A DNA stretch of 64,000 nt from positions 1 to 64,000 of the IMG/VR virus record IMGVR_UViG_3300042503_002394. The stretch is one strand, 5' to 3'. A program made the position numbers and the translations under genes. The notes under the pieces were generated by a model. The model was not told the DNA's origin, did no database searches, and was given only the letters and a program-made list of their open reading frames with translations. This stretch comes from a virus. Position 1 is the stretch's first letter, and every line of letters starts with the position of its first letter. This document shows positions 42,079 to 51,675 of the stretch, one piece after another.

Positions 42079-43798
42079 AATTAAAATTCTTTTTCATTCT
42101 AATTATAGTAGAATGGTAACTGGATTTGGCAAAAATATGCGAAATCTATTACTTGCACTACATAATGATCCAGATATAGAGGTTATTGAAGCTGCTAATG
42201 GTGTTCCATATGGAGCTGATCTTAAAACTCCATGGAAGTGCTACGGAACAGCTCCTTCTGATCCTAATTTAATGAATGAGATAGGAAATGATGGAATGAA
42301 ACAAAGAATGGCTTCATATGGTTATTATTGTATTGATAAAATTATTGAAGAATGTAAGCCAGACATATATTTGGGTATTGAAGATATTTGGGCATTCAAA
42401 GATTTTGAGAAAAAACCATGGTGGAATACTTTGCGCACAATAATTTGGACTACACTTGATAGTGTTCCAATTTTACCAGACGCATTTCATATTGCGCCTA
42501 AATGTGATGAATTTATTGTATGGGCATCTTTTGCAGAACAGGAAATGAAAAAAAATGGTTTTCAAAATGTCAAAACTATTCATGGAGCTATTGATTATTC
42601 AGATTTTAAACCTCTTGCAGAAAGAGATCAAATTAGGTCAAAGTTCAATATAAACGAAGATTTTGTAATTGGCTTTGTTTTTAAAAATCAATTAAGAAAA
42701 TCTGTTCCAAATCTTTTAGATGGATTTAGACTATTTAAAGAAAAGAATCCAAAGTTAAAAACCAAATTACTTCTTCATACAGATTGGTCTGAAGTTAATC
42801 ATGGATGGGATATTCCAAGATATATTAAAGAAAAAAACATAAATGAAGATGATGTTTTAGCTTCTTACATATGTCATCAATGTGGAGAATTCTTTTTACA
42901 CAAATACATTGGAGAAAAGAAAGATTGCCCTTCTTGTGGAGCTAAGGAAAGAGTTCATACAAAAAACAGTGGACTTGGGGTTTCCGAAGATCAATTGAAT
43001 CAAATATATTCTTGCATGGACGTTTATTGTCATCCATTTACAAGTGGTGGTCAAGAGCTTCCAATTCAAGAAGCAAAAGCTGCTGGATTAATTACATTGG
43101 TTACAGAGTATTCGTGCGGAACAGATTCTTGTTATCCTCATCAAGGTGGACTACCCTTAAAGTGGAATGAATACAGAGAACCCCATACTCAATTTATTAA
43201 AGCAACAACCTGTCCACAAGACATTTGCGAAAAACTTGATAAAGTACTCAAAATGAGTTTTGATGAAAAACAATCTTTAATTCAAAATGGTAAAAAAACA
43301 GTTAATGAAAAATTTTCTGTACAAAAAATCAAAAATGATTTAAAGCAAATTTTTGTTGATTTAAAAAATAAAAACAAAGAAATCATTGTTAATGAAGAAG
43401 TCCAAAAACAACAAACAATTTCATTTGAAAGTCTTTTAGATAAAAATCAAGAAGATAGAATTTTAATTGTTATGCCAGAATCTGCTGGAGATGTATTCAT
43501 GTTAACCTCATTGTTGCCATCCATAAAAGAAGCTTACCCAGAAAAAGACCTTTACTTTGCTACTAAAAAAGAGTTTTTCCCTATTTTAGATTTAAATGAA
43601 TTTATATACAAAATCATAGAATACAATCCATTTATGGAAAATCTCGTAATGATGGAAGGAAGATCTGATCATCAAGGATATTTTCAAATATGTTTTCTGC
43701 CACATATTGGTACTCAAAGACAATTAGACTATCTGCATCAGGGAAATAAAGATAAAATTATGTTTGAAATTCATTCAGAAAATTACAATAAATACTAA
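42065..43798 (+). CDS. GT4 glycosyltransferase with zinc ribbon, fused to the N-terminal half of a GT9
   Basis: 577 residues. Residues 1-440 form a GT-B glycosyltransferase: KIKILFHSNYSRMVTGFGKNMR start, FVIGFVFKNQLRKSVPNLLDGF second Rossmann domain, and SGGQELPIQEAKAAG (E-x-x-x-x-E donor site). Between them lies a C4 zinc ribbon, C270-x2-C273 and C288-x2-C291, not normal for GT4. Residues about 463-577 (DRILIVMPESAGDVFMLTSLLPSIKEAYP) match the first Rossmann domain of heptosyltransferase-like GT9 enzymes. The second GT9 half is encoded by the next gene, 1 nt downstream. Overlaps the SSB-like gene by 14 nt. Confidence 0.8.
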   Translation: MPHSKIKILFHSNYSRMVTGFGKNMRNLLLALHNDPDIEVIEAANGVPYGADLKTPWKCYGTAPSDPNLMNEIGNDGMKQRMASYGYYCIDKIIEECKPDIYLGIEDIWAFKDFEKKPWWNTLRTIIWTTLDSVPILPDAFHIAPKCDEFIVWASFAEQEMKKNGFQNVKTIHGAIDYSDFKPLAERDQIRSKFNINEDFVIGFVFKNQLRKSVPNLLDGFRLFKEKNPKLKTKLLLHTDWSEVNHGWDIPRYIKEKNINEDDVLASYICHQCGEFFLHKYIGEKKDCPSCGAKERVHTKNSGLGVSEDQLNQIYSCMDVYCHPFTSGGQELPIQEAKAAGLITLVTEYSCGTDSCYPHQGGLPLKWNEYREPHTQFIKATTCPQDICEKLDKVLKMSFDEKQSLIQNGKKTVNEKFSVQKIKNDLKQIFVDLKNKNKEIIVNEEVQKQQTISFESLLDKNQEDRILIVMPESAGDVFMLTSLLPSIKEAYPEKDLYFATKKEFFPILDLNEFIYKIIEYNPFMENLVMMEGRSDHQGYFQICFLPHIGTQRQLDYLHQGNKDKIMFEIHSENYNKY

Positions 43799-43799
43799 G

Positions 43800-44933
43800 A
43801 TGCATTTAATAGAAAGATATTCATTATCAACTGGATTAAAAATTAATAATCCATCAATTTCAGAACAATTTTTTCCAATCTCTGCTGATAAATTTGTATG
43901 TTTTCATACATCAGCAAAAGATAATTTACGAGATTATGATTATTGGAATGAAGTTAAATTTATTTTAGATCCTATTTTAAATAAATATGGATACAAAACA
44001 ATTCAAATTGGGCTTGAAAAAGATCCAACAATAAATTGCGACATAGATTTAAGAGGTAAAACCTCTATTCGTCAAATGGCATATATTGTAAAAAAATGTA
44101 ATTTATTTCTTGGGGTAGATTCATTCCCAGCTCATTTAGCAGGATTCTTCAAAAGAAAAATGGTTTCAATTTACTCTAATTCTTTTATGGAGTGTGTTAA
44201 GCCTTATTGGGGAGAAAGAGGAGATCAGATTTTAATAGAAACGCATAGAGCTGATAAAGAAAAACCTTCTTTCTCTTTTAATGAAAATCCAAAAACAGTT
44301 AATAGAATAAAACCAGAAGAAATAGCAAGTGCTGGATTAAAACTACTTAATATTCCAAATGAAAAAATCAATTATAAAACAATAAATATTGGAGCAAGAT
44401 ATAAAGATGAATGTTTAGAAATTATTCCATCACAAAAATGCGAAGTAATATGTGATTCTATTAACGTAAGAATGGATCTTTTTCATAATGAGGAAAATTT
44501 ATTCAATATTCTTAAAACAAATAATGCTGAAGTCACTTTAAGCAAACCAATTCATGATGATCTATTATTGTCAAAAAGAATTAAAAATATAAACTATGTC
44601 GCAGAAGAGTTCGATGTGGAATTTGTCAAAAGAATTAAAAAATCTGGAGTTAATCATATATTGCTTTGCACATCGAAAGAAAAACTTTCTGAACAAAGAT
44701 TTAAGTTATTTGATTTTACGGTTAATTTATTTGAATTAAGCGAATTGATTAAAATCAATAGAGAAAAATTGCCAAACTTTGATTTACAAAAAACAAAAAT
44801 TAAATCAAACAAAAAAATACTTTGCGGCAACAAAGTATATGACACTTACTATGATTTTAATGATCGCAAAAATGAAGATGATTTTTTTCTTGACTTAGAT
44901 TGGTATTATCTATATGATGACCAACATGAGTAA
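43800..44933 (+). CDS. C-terminal half of a GT9 (heptosyltransferase-like) enzyme plus extra domain
   Basis: 377 residues from ATG 43800 (MHLIERYSLSTG); a TTG upstream is less likely. KFVCFHTSAKDNLRDYDYW, DIDLRGKTSIRQMAYIVKKCNLFLGVDSFPAHLAGFF is the donor-binding motif of GT9 (D-L-x-G-x-TS...LxxC-xLFLGxDSgxxHxA). The first Rossmann half is at the C-terminus of the preceding 577-aa protein, so the enzyme appears split between two chains. Residues about 220-377 form an extra alpha/beta domain of unknown function. Its end overlaps the next gene. Confidence 0.75.
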   Translation: MHLIERYSLSTGLKINNPSISEQFFPISADKFVCFHTSAKDNLRDYDYWNEVKFILDPILNKYGYKTIQIGLEKDPTINCDIDLRGKTSIRQMAYIVKKCNLFLGVDSFPAHLAGFFKRKMVSIYSNSFMECVKPYWGERGDQILIETHRADKEKPSFSFNENPKTVNRIKPEEIASAGLKLLNIPNEKINYKTINIGARYKDECLEIIPSQKCEVICDSINVRMDLFHNEENLFNILKTNNAEVTLSKPIHDDLLLSKRIKNINYVAEEFDVEFVKRIKKSGVNHILLCTSKEKLSEQRFKLFDFTVNLFELSELIKINREKLPNFDLQKTKIKSNKKILCGNKVYDTYYDFNDRKNEDDFFLDLDWYYLYDDQHE

Positions 44934-45693
44934 ACAAGAAACTTCAATTCCTCCATTCGAAAAATATGTTCGTAATGAGCATGGACTTATTAAATCCGTA
45001 GAATATATTTATTCTGAAGATGGATCTATTGATTGGCGAGCAATGATTAAACCAGAATTCCTTTATCCAAATAAGGGATGGTTTGACATTAGAAATCAAA
45101 GTGTTCCAAATTCAATGGATGGCTTGAATGATAAACAATTGCTTATTATGTTGGGTGGCATCAAGGAATTAGCTAAATTGCGCGGGTTTACTGATGTGGC
45201 ATATCAAGTTTCCCACATTAAAGAAGATTATGTTGTGGCTAAGTGTCAGATTACGTGGATTGGAAACTATGAGACAAATGATAGATCTGTTCTTTTTGAA
45301 GATGTGGCTAATGCCACAGCGAATAATACGGATGATTTTTGTATTAAATTTTTAGAAACTATTGCTTGCAATAGAGCGTTTGTCCGTTGTGTGCGTAACT
45401 TTTTGAATATTCATATTGTTGGTGCAGACGAAATTGATCGCTCTAAAAATAATTTATATTCATCGGAATCTCCAGAAAATGTAGATGACCTTACAGTGCT
45501 AAAGCCAAGTGGTCTTTTAGAAAAAATTGTTTCTGAAAAAGGCATGAAATCGTTTGATGATTTTGTTGTTTGGCTTAGGGATCAATGGACATCTAATTTA
45601 TATAGAAATGAAGATGTAAAAAATTGGGTTCAATATAAAGACATCCCAGCGAAAGAATGTAGAAAATTAATTGTTTTGTTAAAAAAGCATTAA
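44926..45693 (+). CDS. Protein of unknown function, possibly recombination/annealing-related
   Basis: 255 residues from ATG 44926 (MSKQETSIPPFEKYV); an ATG 12 nt upstream is also possible. Features: IDWRAMIKPEFLYPN, LLIMLGGIKELAKLRGF, SVLFEDVANATANNT and FLETIACNRAFVRCVRNFLNIHIVGADEI. The 'ANATxxNT...AxNRAFVRxVRNFL' block is conserved-looking and reminds me of phage single-strand annealing or Rad52-like proteins, but the match is weak. It is last in the SSB-led operon. The stop overlaps the stop of the convergent tail gene at 45690. Confidence 0.5.
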   Translation: MSKQETSIPPFEKYVRNEHGLIKSVEYIYSEDGSIDWRAMIKPEFLYPNKGWFDIRNQSVPNSMDGLNDKQLLIMLGGIKELAKLRGFTDVAYQVSHIKEDYVVAKCQITWIGNYETNDRSVLFEDVANATANNTDDFCIKFLETIACNRAFVRCVRNFLNIHIVGADEIDRSKNNLYSSESPENVDDLTVLKPSGLLEKIVSEKGMKSFDDFVVWLRDQWTSNLYRNEDVKNWVQYKDIPAKECRKLIVLLKKH

Positions 45694-47975
45694 TTAATTT
45701 TTAAGAAATTTTTAGTTCCAGCGCTAAATATCTTACTAACAGCTTGTGTATTTGTAATAGAAATATTTGAATTAGTTAAGAAATTAGATTGATCTGGAGG
45801 TAAGAAAGCTTTGTTGCTTTTACTTATTGTTGTGCTAACACCATCACTAGATACACTTAAAGAAACAGAATCAATGTCAATAGTTATATTATTTGGTATT
45901 TCAAAATCATAATAAGTAACAGAAGATGATTTTATAGCGCTAGGATTCGCTCCATTTAAACTCTTAAAATTTGCTGCAAGAGTTTTTGATTCTGAGTAAG
46001 ATGCATTATAGGATTTTAATTCACTTTTGTTAAAGTCATTTGGTTTTTGAGATTTTATTTGAGAATAAACTTGTTGATAGTCTATTTCTTCTTCTTCTTC
46101 TTCGTCATCACCACTACCATCTTCTTCGTCACCTGGAGGCAAGATATCTATCTTTGCTAATGTTATATGATTTTTTAAATTTTTTAATGCTTTTGAATAT
46201 AATCTTTTTGAACTCTTTAAATTTTTTGTCAAACCAGTTTTTACTGATTCGTCTTGCACACCAATAAATGGATTATTACTATATGTAAAATAATCAACTT
46301 TTTGTGAAAGATCACCAAAATTATCGATAGAATCTTCTGGCACTAATTGTTTTTTTGCTATAGCTATAAAATAATTCGCTCCTTTCCTCATACCAGCATA
46401 ACCAGCCAATGTTGCTACTGTAGGAATAGTAAAACCCTTGCTTTGTAAAAGAGTAACGATATCTGCAAAAAAACCTATTTGACTTATTTTTGTATTACCT
46501 TTATATGGTCCATCAACTGTAACACCATCTGAAGAAATTAATGTTTGATTTTTTGCAAATTTATCGCTATAACCCCTAGAGATAAAAACAGTTCCAAAAG
46601 TGTCATAATATCCTTTCAATAAGGTATAAAGTGGCGTTTCGCTTGCTTTAGCCATAACTTTATCATCCGTATCTAATAAAGGAAAAAAAGAAGCGCTATC
46701 TCCCAATAAACTTCTTGTTTTAGAGGTTTTATATGCATTGGTATCTGTTCCAACAATATTGCTTACTTTTTTTGATGTTTTATTTTTGGGTTTTTGCGGA
46801 TAATAAGTGCCGCCATCAAAAGCTTCATAAAAACAAGAAGAGCAATAAATTAACTTATCAAAACTTGCTGGAGAATTTGCATGTGGAGAGCAAAAAAATG
46901 AATAAAAACTTTCAATAAGAGCTGACGATAAGTCTGATTGTAAACCTGAAAAAAGTTTATCGAAATCTACTCTATTTAGTTGTTTTTTTATTAATTGCGC
47001 ACCACTAGTATAATTTATAGTAGTAGAATTAGAGTAAGAAGACGGTGTAGAAGAAGTGGAGCCATTAAATGATGCAACGATTCTAGGGGTTCTGCCTCCT
47101 TCTGTAAAAGATGCTGATAAAATTTTTGGATTTGTATCGGTTGTTGGATTAGAAATTTGTATTGAATTAGCCTCAGCAGAAGAAATAAATTTTATTGATT
47201 TATTATCAACATACCAATAGTATCCAAAAAATGAAGCGATAGATGATAAGCATGATCTTATTGTCCCAGATGTATCAAATAATATTGAATTACTACTAGG
47301 CGCTCCAGTTATAGTTAATCCAAGAGATCTTAAGGCTGCAAAAAAATCTGAAACTAAATAACCATATTTAAGTGATGCTTTATTTGCATCTAATACTTCG
47401 CCTGATACTTTGACAGCTGCATTAGCATAAGAAAGATCGCTAACAATACTTTTTTTATTATAAGCTAAATATATCTTCTTTGATTCTTCCATCACGCTAT
47501 ATATAGAATAACTTTTTCCAAGAATGATGATTCTATCAGATGACAAAACTTTATTTCCAACTCCAGTAACATTAACAGCTGGTTGTTTTCGTTTTATTTT
47601 ATAAACTCCTGGAAATTCTGAATGCGCATATACTGCTCCATCATAAGATAAATCACTTGTTCCTACTGGAGCAGTAGTACCTCTACATAAGACAACCCAA
47701 GAATCTAAAAATTTTGAAAGTGAATCTATATATTTATAACTTTTTTTAATTCCAAAAGAATCTTTTGTAGTAGTTGTTTCGTCTAAAACAAAATCTTTTA
47801 ATAATTTATCTACCTCAGATTTTGTAAAAGATGACCTTTCTCCAACTTTTCCAATTACAGAACCAAGCGAAGCAGACCCACAAGTAGAGGAGGCGTTTGA
47901 AGTTGTTACTGTGGCGCTATGAGATCCACCACTAGAAGAAAAATTCACCTCAACATTAGTAATAACTTCACTCAT
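45690..47975 (-). CDS. Tail/baseplate structural protein
   Basis: 761 residues. The N-terminus SEVITNVEVNFSSSGG is a beta strand-rich start. In the middle FFAALRSLGLTITGAPSS...CLSSIASFFGYYWYVDNKSIKFISS has the pattern of tail hub proteins, where a 'LxxLAxxFGxxWWVDxxGxIxF' segment occurs. Near residue 615 there is a very acidic low-complexity stretch (DEEDGSGDDEEEEEE). The end returns to beta structure. I infer a baseplate or tail-tip hub. The start overlaps the upstream tail gene by 4 nt. Confidence 0.55.
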   Translation of the reverse strand: MSEVITNVEVNFSSSGGSHSATVTTSNASSTCGSASLGSVIGKVGERSSFTKSEVDKLLKDFVLDETTTTKDSFGIKKSYKYIDSLSKFLDSWVVLCRGTTAPVGTSDLSYDGAVYAHSEFPGVYKIKRKQPAVNVTGVGNKVLSSDRIIILGKSYSIYSVMEESKKIYLAYNKKSIVSDLSYANAAVKVSGEVLDANKASLKYGYLVSDFFAALRSLGLTITGAPSSNSILFDTSGTIRSCLSSIASFFGYYWYVDNKSIKFISSAEANSIQISNPTTDTNPKILSASFTEGGRTPRIVASFNGSTSSTPSSYSNSTTINYTSGAQLIKKQLNRVDFDKLFSGLQSDLSSALIESFYSFFCSPHANSPASFDKLIYCSSCFYEAFDGGTYYPQKPKNKTSKKVSNIVGTDTNAYKTSKTRSLLGDSASFFPLLDTDDKVMAKASETPLYTLLKGYYDTFGTVFISRGYSDKFAKNQTLISSDGVTVDGPYKGNTKISQIGFFADIVTLLQSKGFTIPTVATLAGYAGMRKGANYFIAIAKKQLVPEDSIDNFGDLSQKVDYFTYSNNPFIGVQDESVKTGLTKNLKSSKRLYSKALKNLKNHITLAKIDILPPGDEEDGSGDDEEEEEEIDYQQVYSQIKSQKPNDFNKSELKSYNASYSESKTLAANFKSLNGANPSAIKSSSVTYYDFEIPNNITIDIDSVSLSVSSDGVSTTISKSNKAFLPPDQSNFLTNSNISITNTQAVSKIFSAGTKNFLKIN

Positions 47976-48742
47976 AATAATATAGACTCTAAAGAATAAA
48001 TTTCTGTAAATATTTTTGGTTCCAATCCAGTCACTATAAGAATTACACCTGTATTTAACTCAATCCATACATTTTTTTCTTGCTCCATACCGTTAACATA
48101 CAAATTTGTTTCATTTTCAATAAATCTCACACCATATAAATCTTGCTCACTTTTAACAAATTGTGTTGTTTTTGGTTTTTGTGGAATTCCAAAAATTTTT
48201 CCAGTAATTGCCATTAAATAACTAAACCCAGTATTATTTATTATTAAATAAGAACTAGTTCCAGTATATAACTTTTGTCCATTTAAAAAATAATTTATTT
48301 TACTCAAATCACCCGTAAATGTTGGCATTTTTTGTCTTAAATCATTCATTAAAGAATTTTGAATCGCAGAACTTGAAGTGCCTGTACCAACACATGCTTC
48401 TTGAGTTGGTCTTAAATCAAATATTAATTTTAATTCATTAATATTACTTAAAAAACCATTATCATCAAAATAAATTGTGGAAATTGATTCGCCTGTTTTA
48501 AAATAAAAATCCCCATCTGTTTTATAAATTTTTTCAAATATTGTCTCATTAATAGTTGGAGTTCTTTCAACAACTGTTTGAGAATTAAGTGAAGCGATAA
48601 AATCATGCGTACCAGTTCTATTTACTAATGGTATATTAAAGTTATTTGAATAATAATCTGCAAGTTGATTATTATCTCTATTTATTGAAATTGATTCATA
48701 ACTCAATTCACTTCCAGTTGTTATTTCATAATTATAAATCAT
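47972..48742 (-). CDS. Tail-module protein of unknown function, 256 aa
   Basis: MIYNYEITTGSELSYESISIN, then DFYFKTGESISTIYFD, NYFLNGQKLYTGTSSYLII, YLMAITGKIFGIP and a C-terminal ELNTGVILIVTGLEPKIFTE. Short strands with frequent TG turns are typical of tail and baseplate proteins of this phage. No catalytic motif. Overlaps of 4 nt with both neighbours place it in the tail operon. Confidence 0.55.
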   Translation of the reverse strand: MIYNYEITTGSELSYESISINRDNNQLADYYSNNFNIPLVNRTGTHDFIASLNSQTVVERTPTINETIFEKIYKTDGDFYFKTGESISTIYFDDNGFLSNINELKLIFDLRPTQEACVGTGTSSSAIQNSLMNDLRQKMPTFTGDLSKINYFLNGQKLYTGTSSYLIINNTGFSYLMAITGKIFGIPQKPKTTQFVKSEQDLYGVRFIENETNLYVNGMEQEKNVWIELNTGVILIVTGLEPKIFTEIYSLESILL

Positions 48743-50115
48743 AATCTTTTTTCCAAAAAGTATATGTAGTCTTTCTTGAAAAATTCAATAGACTTTGAAT
48801 CTAATTGAATACCAGATGAGGCTGCACCAGTCTCAAATACCTTTCCAGTTAATGGTGTTTGTACATAACCACTTATTTCACTTGTATTCCCAGTTAATGC
48901 TGTTGTTCCATAAATTGGAACTGTAATGCTATCAAATTTCATTCCAGTCACCTGCGTATAAACTTCGACTTGAATTATACCTCCTTGAAGACCTAATGTA
49001 TCAAACGCATTGTTTCCAGTTGGATCATATTTGCCAAAATTTGGTGGATGCAAATAACCAACTTCTTCTTTGTATGGTAAACCTTGAGCAGAATAACCAG
49101 TAAAATATCTTCCACCTTCAGCTACAGATCTTACTCCGCTAAGAGTTGTTGCGCCCGTTATATAAGGTGTTCCTGTTTGAATTTGTTGATATCCTATGAT
49201 TCCAGTTAAATATCCAGTTACTCCTGTTTTATATATAATTGATGTATTGTATCCAGTTATAGTATTAGACTCGGTTACAATGCCACTACTATAATAATAA
49301 TCTGAAACAAAACCAGAAGATAGATTATATAAAAATTCTTTAGCTAATCTTCCAGAAAAAACGCACATTTCGCCTAAATATCCATCAAATTTTGGTTGCA
49401 AAGGATACTGTAAATTATAATAAGTTGGAGATGTACCCAGATATAATAAATCAGAATTTTTTATATAATTTGCATCAACAATAAAATTCTCAGATTGAAT
49501 ATCTTGGTTTAGTAAATCAAATCTAAAAATTTCAATTTCATTTTCAGAAATAGATAATCCAGCAATATTTTCTTTACTTAATTCAATTGAATTTGCCACA
49601 AAAATATAATCACCGTCTTTACCAAGTGATTGGAAAAATAATTTACCTCTTGAATTTATTCCAAAATTAAAGCCATTTGAATACCTATATTTTGTATTAT
49701 TTATCGTATCCTCAAAAACTCTTAAAGATCCAAATAATATAGAATCTTTGTAAGATTTATTAGAAAAATTAAATAACATAGAACAATCATTAAGATTAAA
49801 ATCTGGTTGACCAGAAATAACTAATGGAAATGATGATAAATCTCCAGATCCATTATTTTTTAAAAATCCAGATTGACCAGTTATATAATAGTTAATAGAA
49901 TTTATTGTATTGATACCAGTATTTTTTAATCCGTAAATTTCAGCGTGATTTTTGTTTGAATTAAATGACGGAAATGTATTTTTTAAATATGGAATATAAT
50001 AAGTGCCACTTTGATATATTGAAACAGAACCTGTATCAAAATCATAATAAATCTTTAATCTTTCATTAGATAAGATGTTTGTATTTAAAATATATGATAA
50101 AGCTTGTTTACTCAT
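48739..50115 (-). CDS. Tail-module protein with LamG-like domain
   Basis: 458 residues. Residues about 90-250 (DCSMLFNFSNKS...GNFGINSRGKLFFQS...GLSISENEIEIFRFD...YNLQYPLQPKFDGYLGEMCVFSGRLAKEF) have the strand order of a concanavalin A/LamG jelly-roll ending in 'GxIGEMxxFxxxL'. Such domains bind glycans. The C-terminal third is rich in TG-type turns (TGYNTS, KTGVTGYLTG, YITGATTLSG). Inferred tail-tip component that may contact surface sugars. 4-nt overlap with the next gene. Confidence 0.6.
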   Translation of the reverse strand: MSKQALSYILNTNILSNERLKIYYDFDTGSVSIYQSGTYYIPYLKNTFPSFNSNKNHAEIYGLKNTGINTINSINYYITGQSGFLKNNGSGDLSSFPLVISGQPDFNLNDCSMLFNFSNKSYKDSILFGSLRVFEDTINNTKYRYSNGFNFGINSRGKLFFQSLGKDGDYIFVANSIELSKENIAGLSISENEIEIFRFDLLNQDIQSENFIVDANYIKNSDLLYLGTSPTYYNLQYPLQPKFDGYLGEMCVFSGRLAKEFLYNLSSGFVSDYYYSSGIVTESNTITGYNTSIIYKTGVTGYLTGIIGYQQIQTGTPYITGATTLSGVRSVAEGGRYFTGYSAQGLPYKEEVGYLHPPNFGKYDPTGNNAFDTLGLQGGIIQVEVYTQVTGMKFDSITVPIYGTTALTGNTSEISGYVQTPLTGKVFETGAASSGIQLDSKSIEFFKKDYIYFLEKRL

Positions 50116-51675
50116 TTAGTAATTTGATGTTATTGTGTAAGATATTTCGCTTTGTCCAACGGTTGATGTTTCATTTATTATTTTGCAATTTTTATTTAAA
50201 TATTCTTTTGCTATATTTTTTAAATTAGGCAAAGAACTTTCTAAATTATTTGCTGTTGCAGTTACACTTAATTCGCCAAGCATTCTATTTGCTACAAGTT
50301 GATTTACTAATCCATTCATTCCATTTTTAAACATTGTGACTGCAACTGGTCTTGTATCAGATATCGATACTTCGCAATCATTTAATTGTCCGTTTGATGG
50401 GTCTATATTATTATTATAACTATACGAATAAGAAATTTTAGTTTCAAATGGGTTTTTATTAATATTTTCCGCGATAGCCTTATTATTTAAATAACTACTC
50501 GATTCATATTGATTATTAGATAATGATATGAATGATGAAAAATGCTCTAATGCAAGTTGATATGGATTAATAGTGGAAATTCTTTGTTGTAATTTTGCAA
50601 ATCTTGCGCTAGATTCTAAACTTCCACCAGTATATATATCATTTGGGCCATTATATTTTAATTCTCCATTAACGGAAACAGTAATTAAATTAGAGTCCTT
50701 GGTCGCACTAATTGAAACGGTATAATTGTTTAGCACATCTTCATTTCTTGTGTCAGTCGCATTAGTGAATTCAAATGAAAAAGAAATTGTATTTGATGCT
50801 TGATTATGGGTATAATTATAAGAACTTGCACCCCTTGAAATGGCATCGTAAATATTATTTTCAAAATTTGATTTTGATTTAATTAATGCGTTTAAAGCGA
50901 ATTCTTTAGCTTTGTTTGAGTCAAATAAATTTTCCGAAACCTGTTCTCCATTAACACTTCCAATAATATCTCCATTTACAGAAATTTTAACAGAATCACC
51001 TTTAGAATATGAAATCTGTACTTTAGGGCTAATAATAGCGTTATTAGAGATAGGATTTTTGCTTACATCAAGTTTCCAATTTCGCGTTAAAGAATAAAAT
51101 CCTCTAAAACGATCATATTGTTCTATTTCTGATCTTAAAAAAGCATTTTGTCCAGAATGAAAAAAACTATAATCTTTAAAAGAATCAAGAGAAGAAGAAA
51201 CAAAATTAATTGCTTGCTCTATTGCAGGTGTACTATCCACCTTTAATCCTACGGCGGAAATAGTGTTTGTTACATTAACAATTCTACCATCTTGTTCAGA
51301 ATATGACCAAGTATTTACTGGGTCTTTAATTCCATAATAATTAGAAAAGCTTGTATATTCGTAAGCCTCTAATTCAATTGAGTAAGGTAAAATTCTACTT
51401 AAATTTGACTCTTGAAAAGAAATGGAGACTGGTTTTACAAAATTAAAACTTTCAGAATCAATTGTTAAATTTTGATATTCAGATAAAAACCCACTAATTA
51501 ATTTTTGTTTTGTTGTATGAATTTTTAATAAATTTTCGCCAGTTATTTTTCCGATTAAAGTAATTTTTTTAGAAAGATGATCCAAAGAACCTTCCATATA
51601 AATAGGGCTATCATCTATCGCCACAAATGGAGATGGTTCTGGTAATGTATAAGATCCATAAGATACTGTGCTCAT
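50116..51675 (-). CDS. Tail-module protein, 519 aa, related in layout to the upstream gene
   Basis: The product has long beta-rich modules with the pattern 'NxISFSFEFTNAT...YTVSISATKDSNLITVSVNGEL'. A similar pattern, 'ITLKMSFTNNPN...SYEVSKQKSGAYYEYQINI', occurs in the 493-aa protein read just before it. Each is preceded by an A/K-rich helix (KAKEFALNALIKSK). I suspect the two derive from one gene, but could not align them fully. Adjacent to the tape measure gene, so probably tail tip or baseplate. 4-nt overlap upstream. Confidence 0.55.
   Translation of the reverse strand: MSTVSYGSYTLPEPSPFVAIDDSPIYMEGSLDHLSKKITLIGKITGENLLKIHTTKQKLISGFLSEYQNLTIDSESFNFVKPVSISFQESNLSRILPYSIELEAYEYTSFSNYYGIKDPVNTWSYSEQDGRIVNVTNTISAVGLKVDSTPAIEQAINFVSSSLDSFKDYSFFHSGQNAFLRSEIEQYDRFRGFYSLTRNWKLDVSKNPISNNAIISPKVQISYSKGDSVKISVNGDIIGSVNGEQVSENLFDSNKAKEFALNALIKSKSNFENNIYDAISRGASSYNYTHNQASNTISFSFEFTNATDTRNEDVLNNYTVSISATKDSNLITVSVNGELKYNGPNDIYTGGSLESSARFAKLQQRISTINPYQLALEHFSSFISLSNNQYESSSYLNNKAIAENINKNPFETKISYSYSYNNNIDPSNGQLNDCEVSISDTRPVAVTMFKNGMNGLVNQLVANRMLGELSVTATANNLESSLPNLKNIAKEYLNKNCKIINETSTVGQSEISYTITSNY

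Noticed and set aside
44914-44925. Upstream ATG ATG start for the 44.9 kb gene
   Set aside because: Not excluded, but ATG 44926 gives the ATGAGTAA overlap typical of this operon, so it was preferred.
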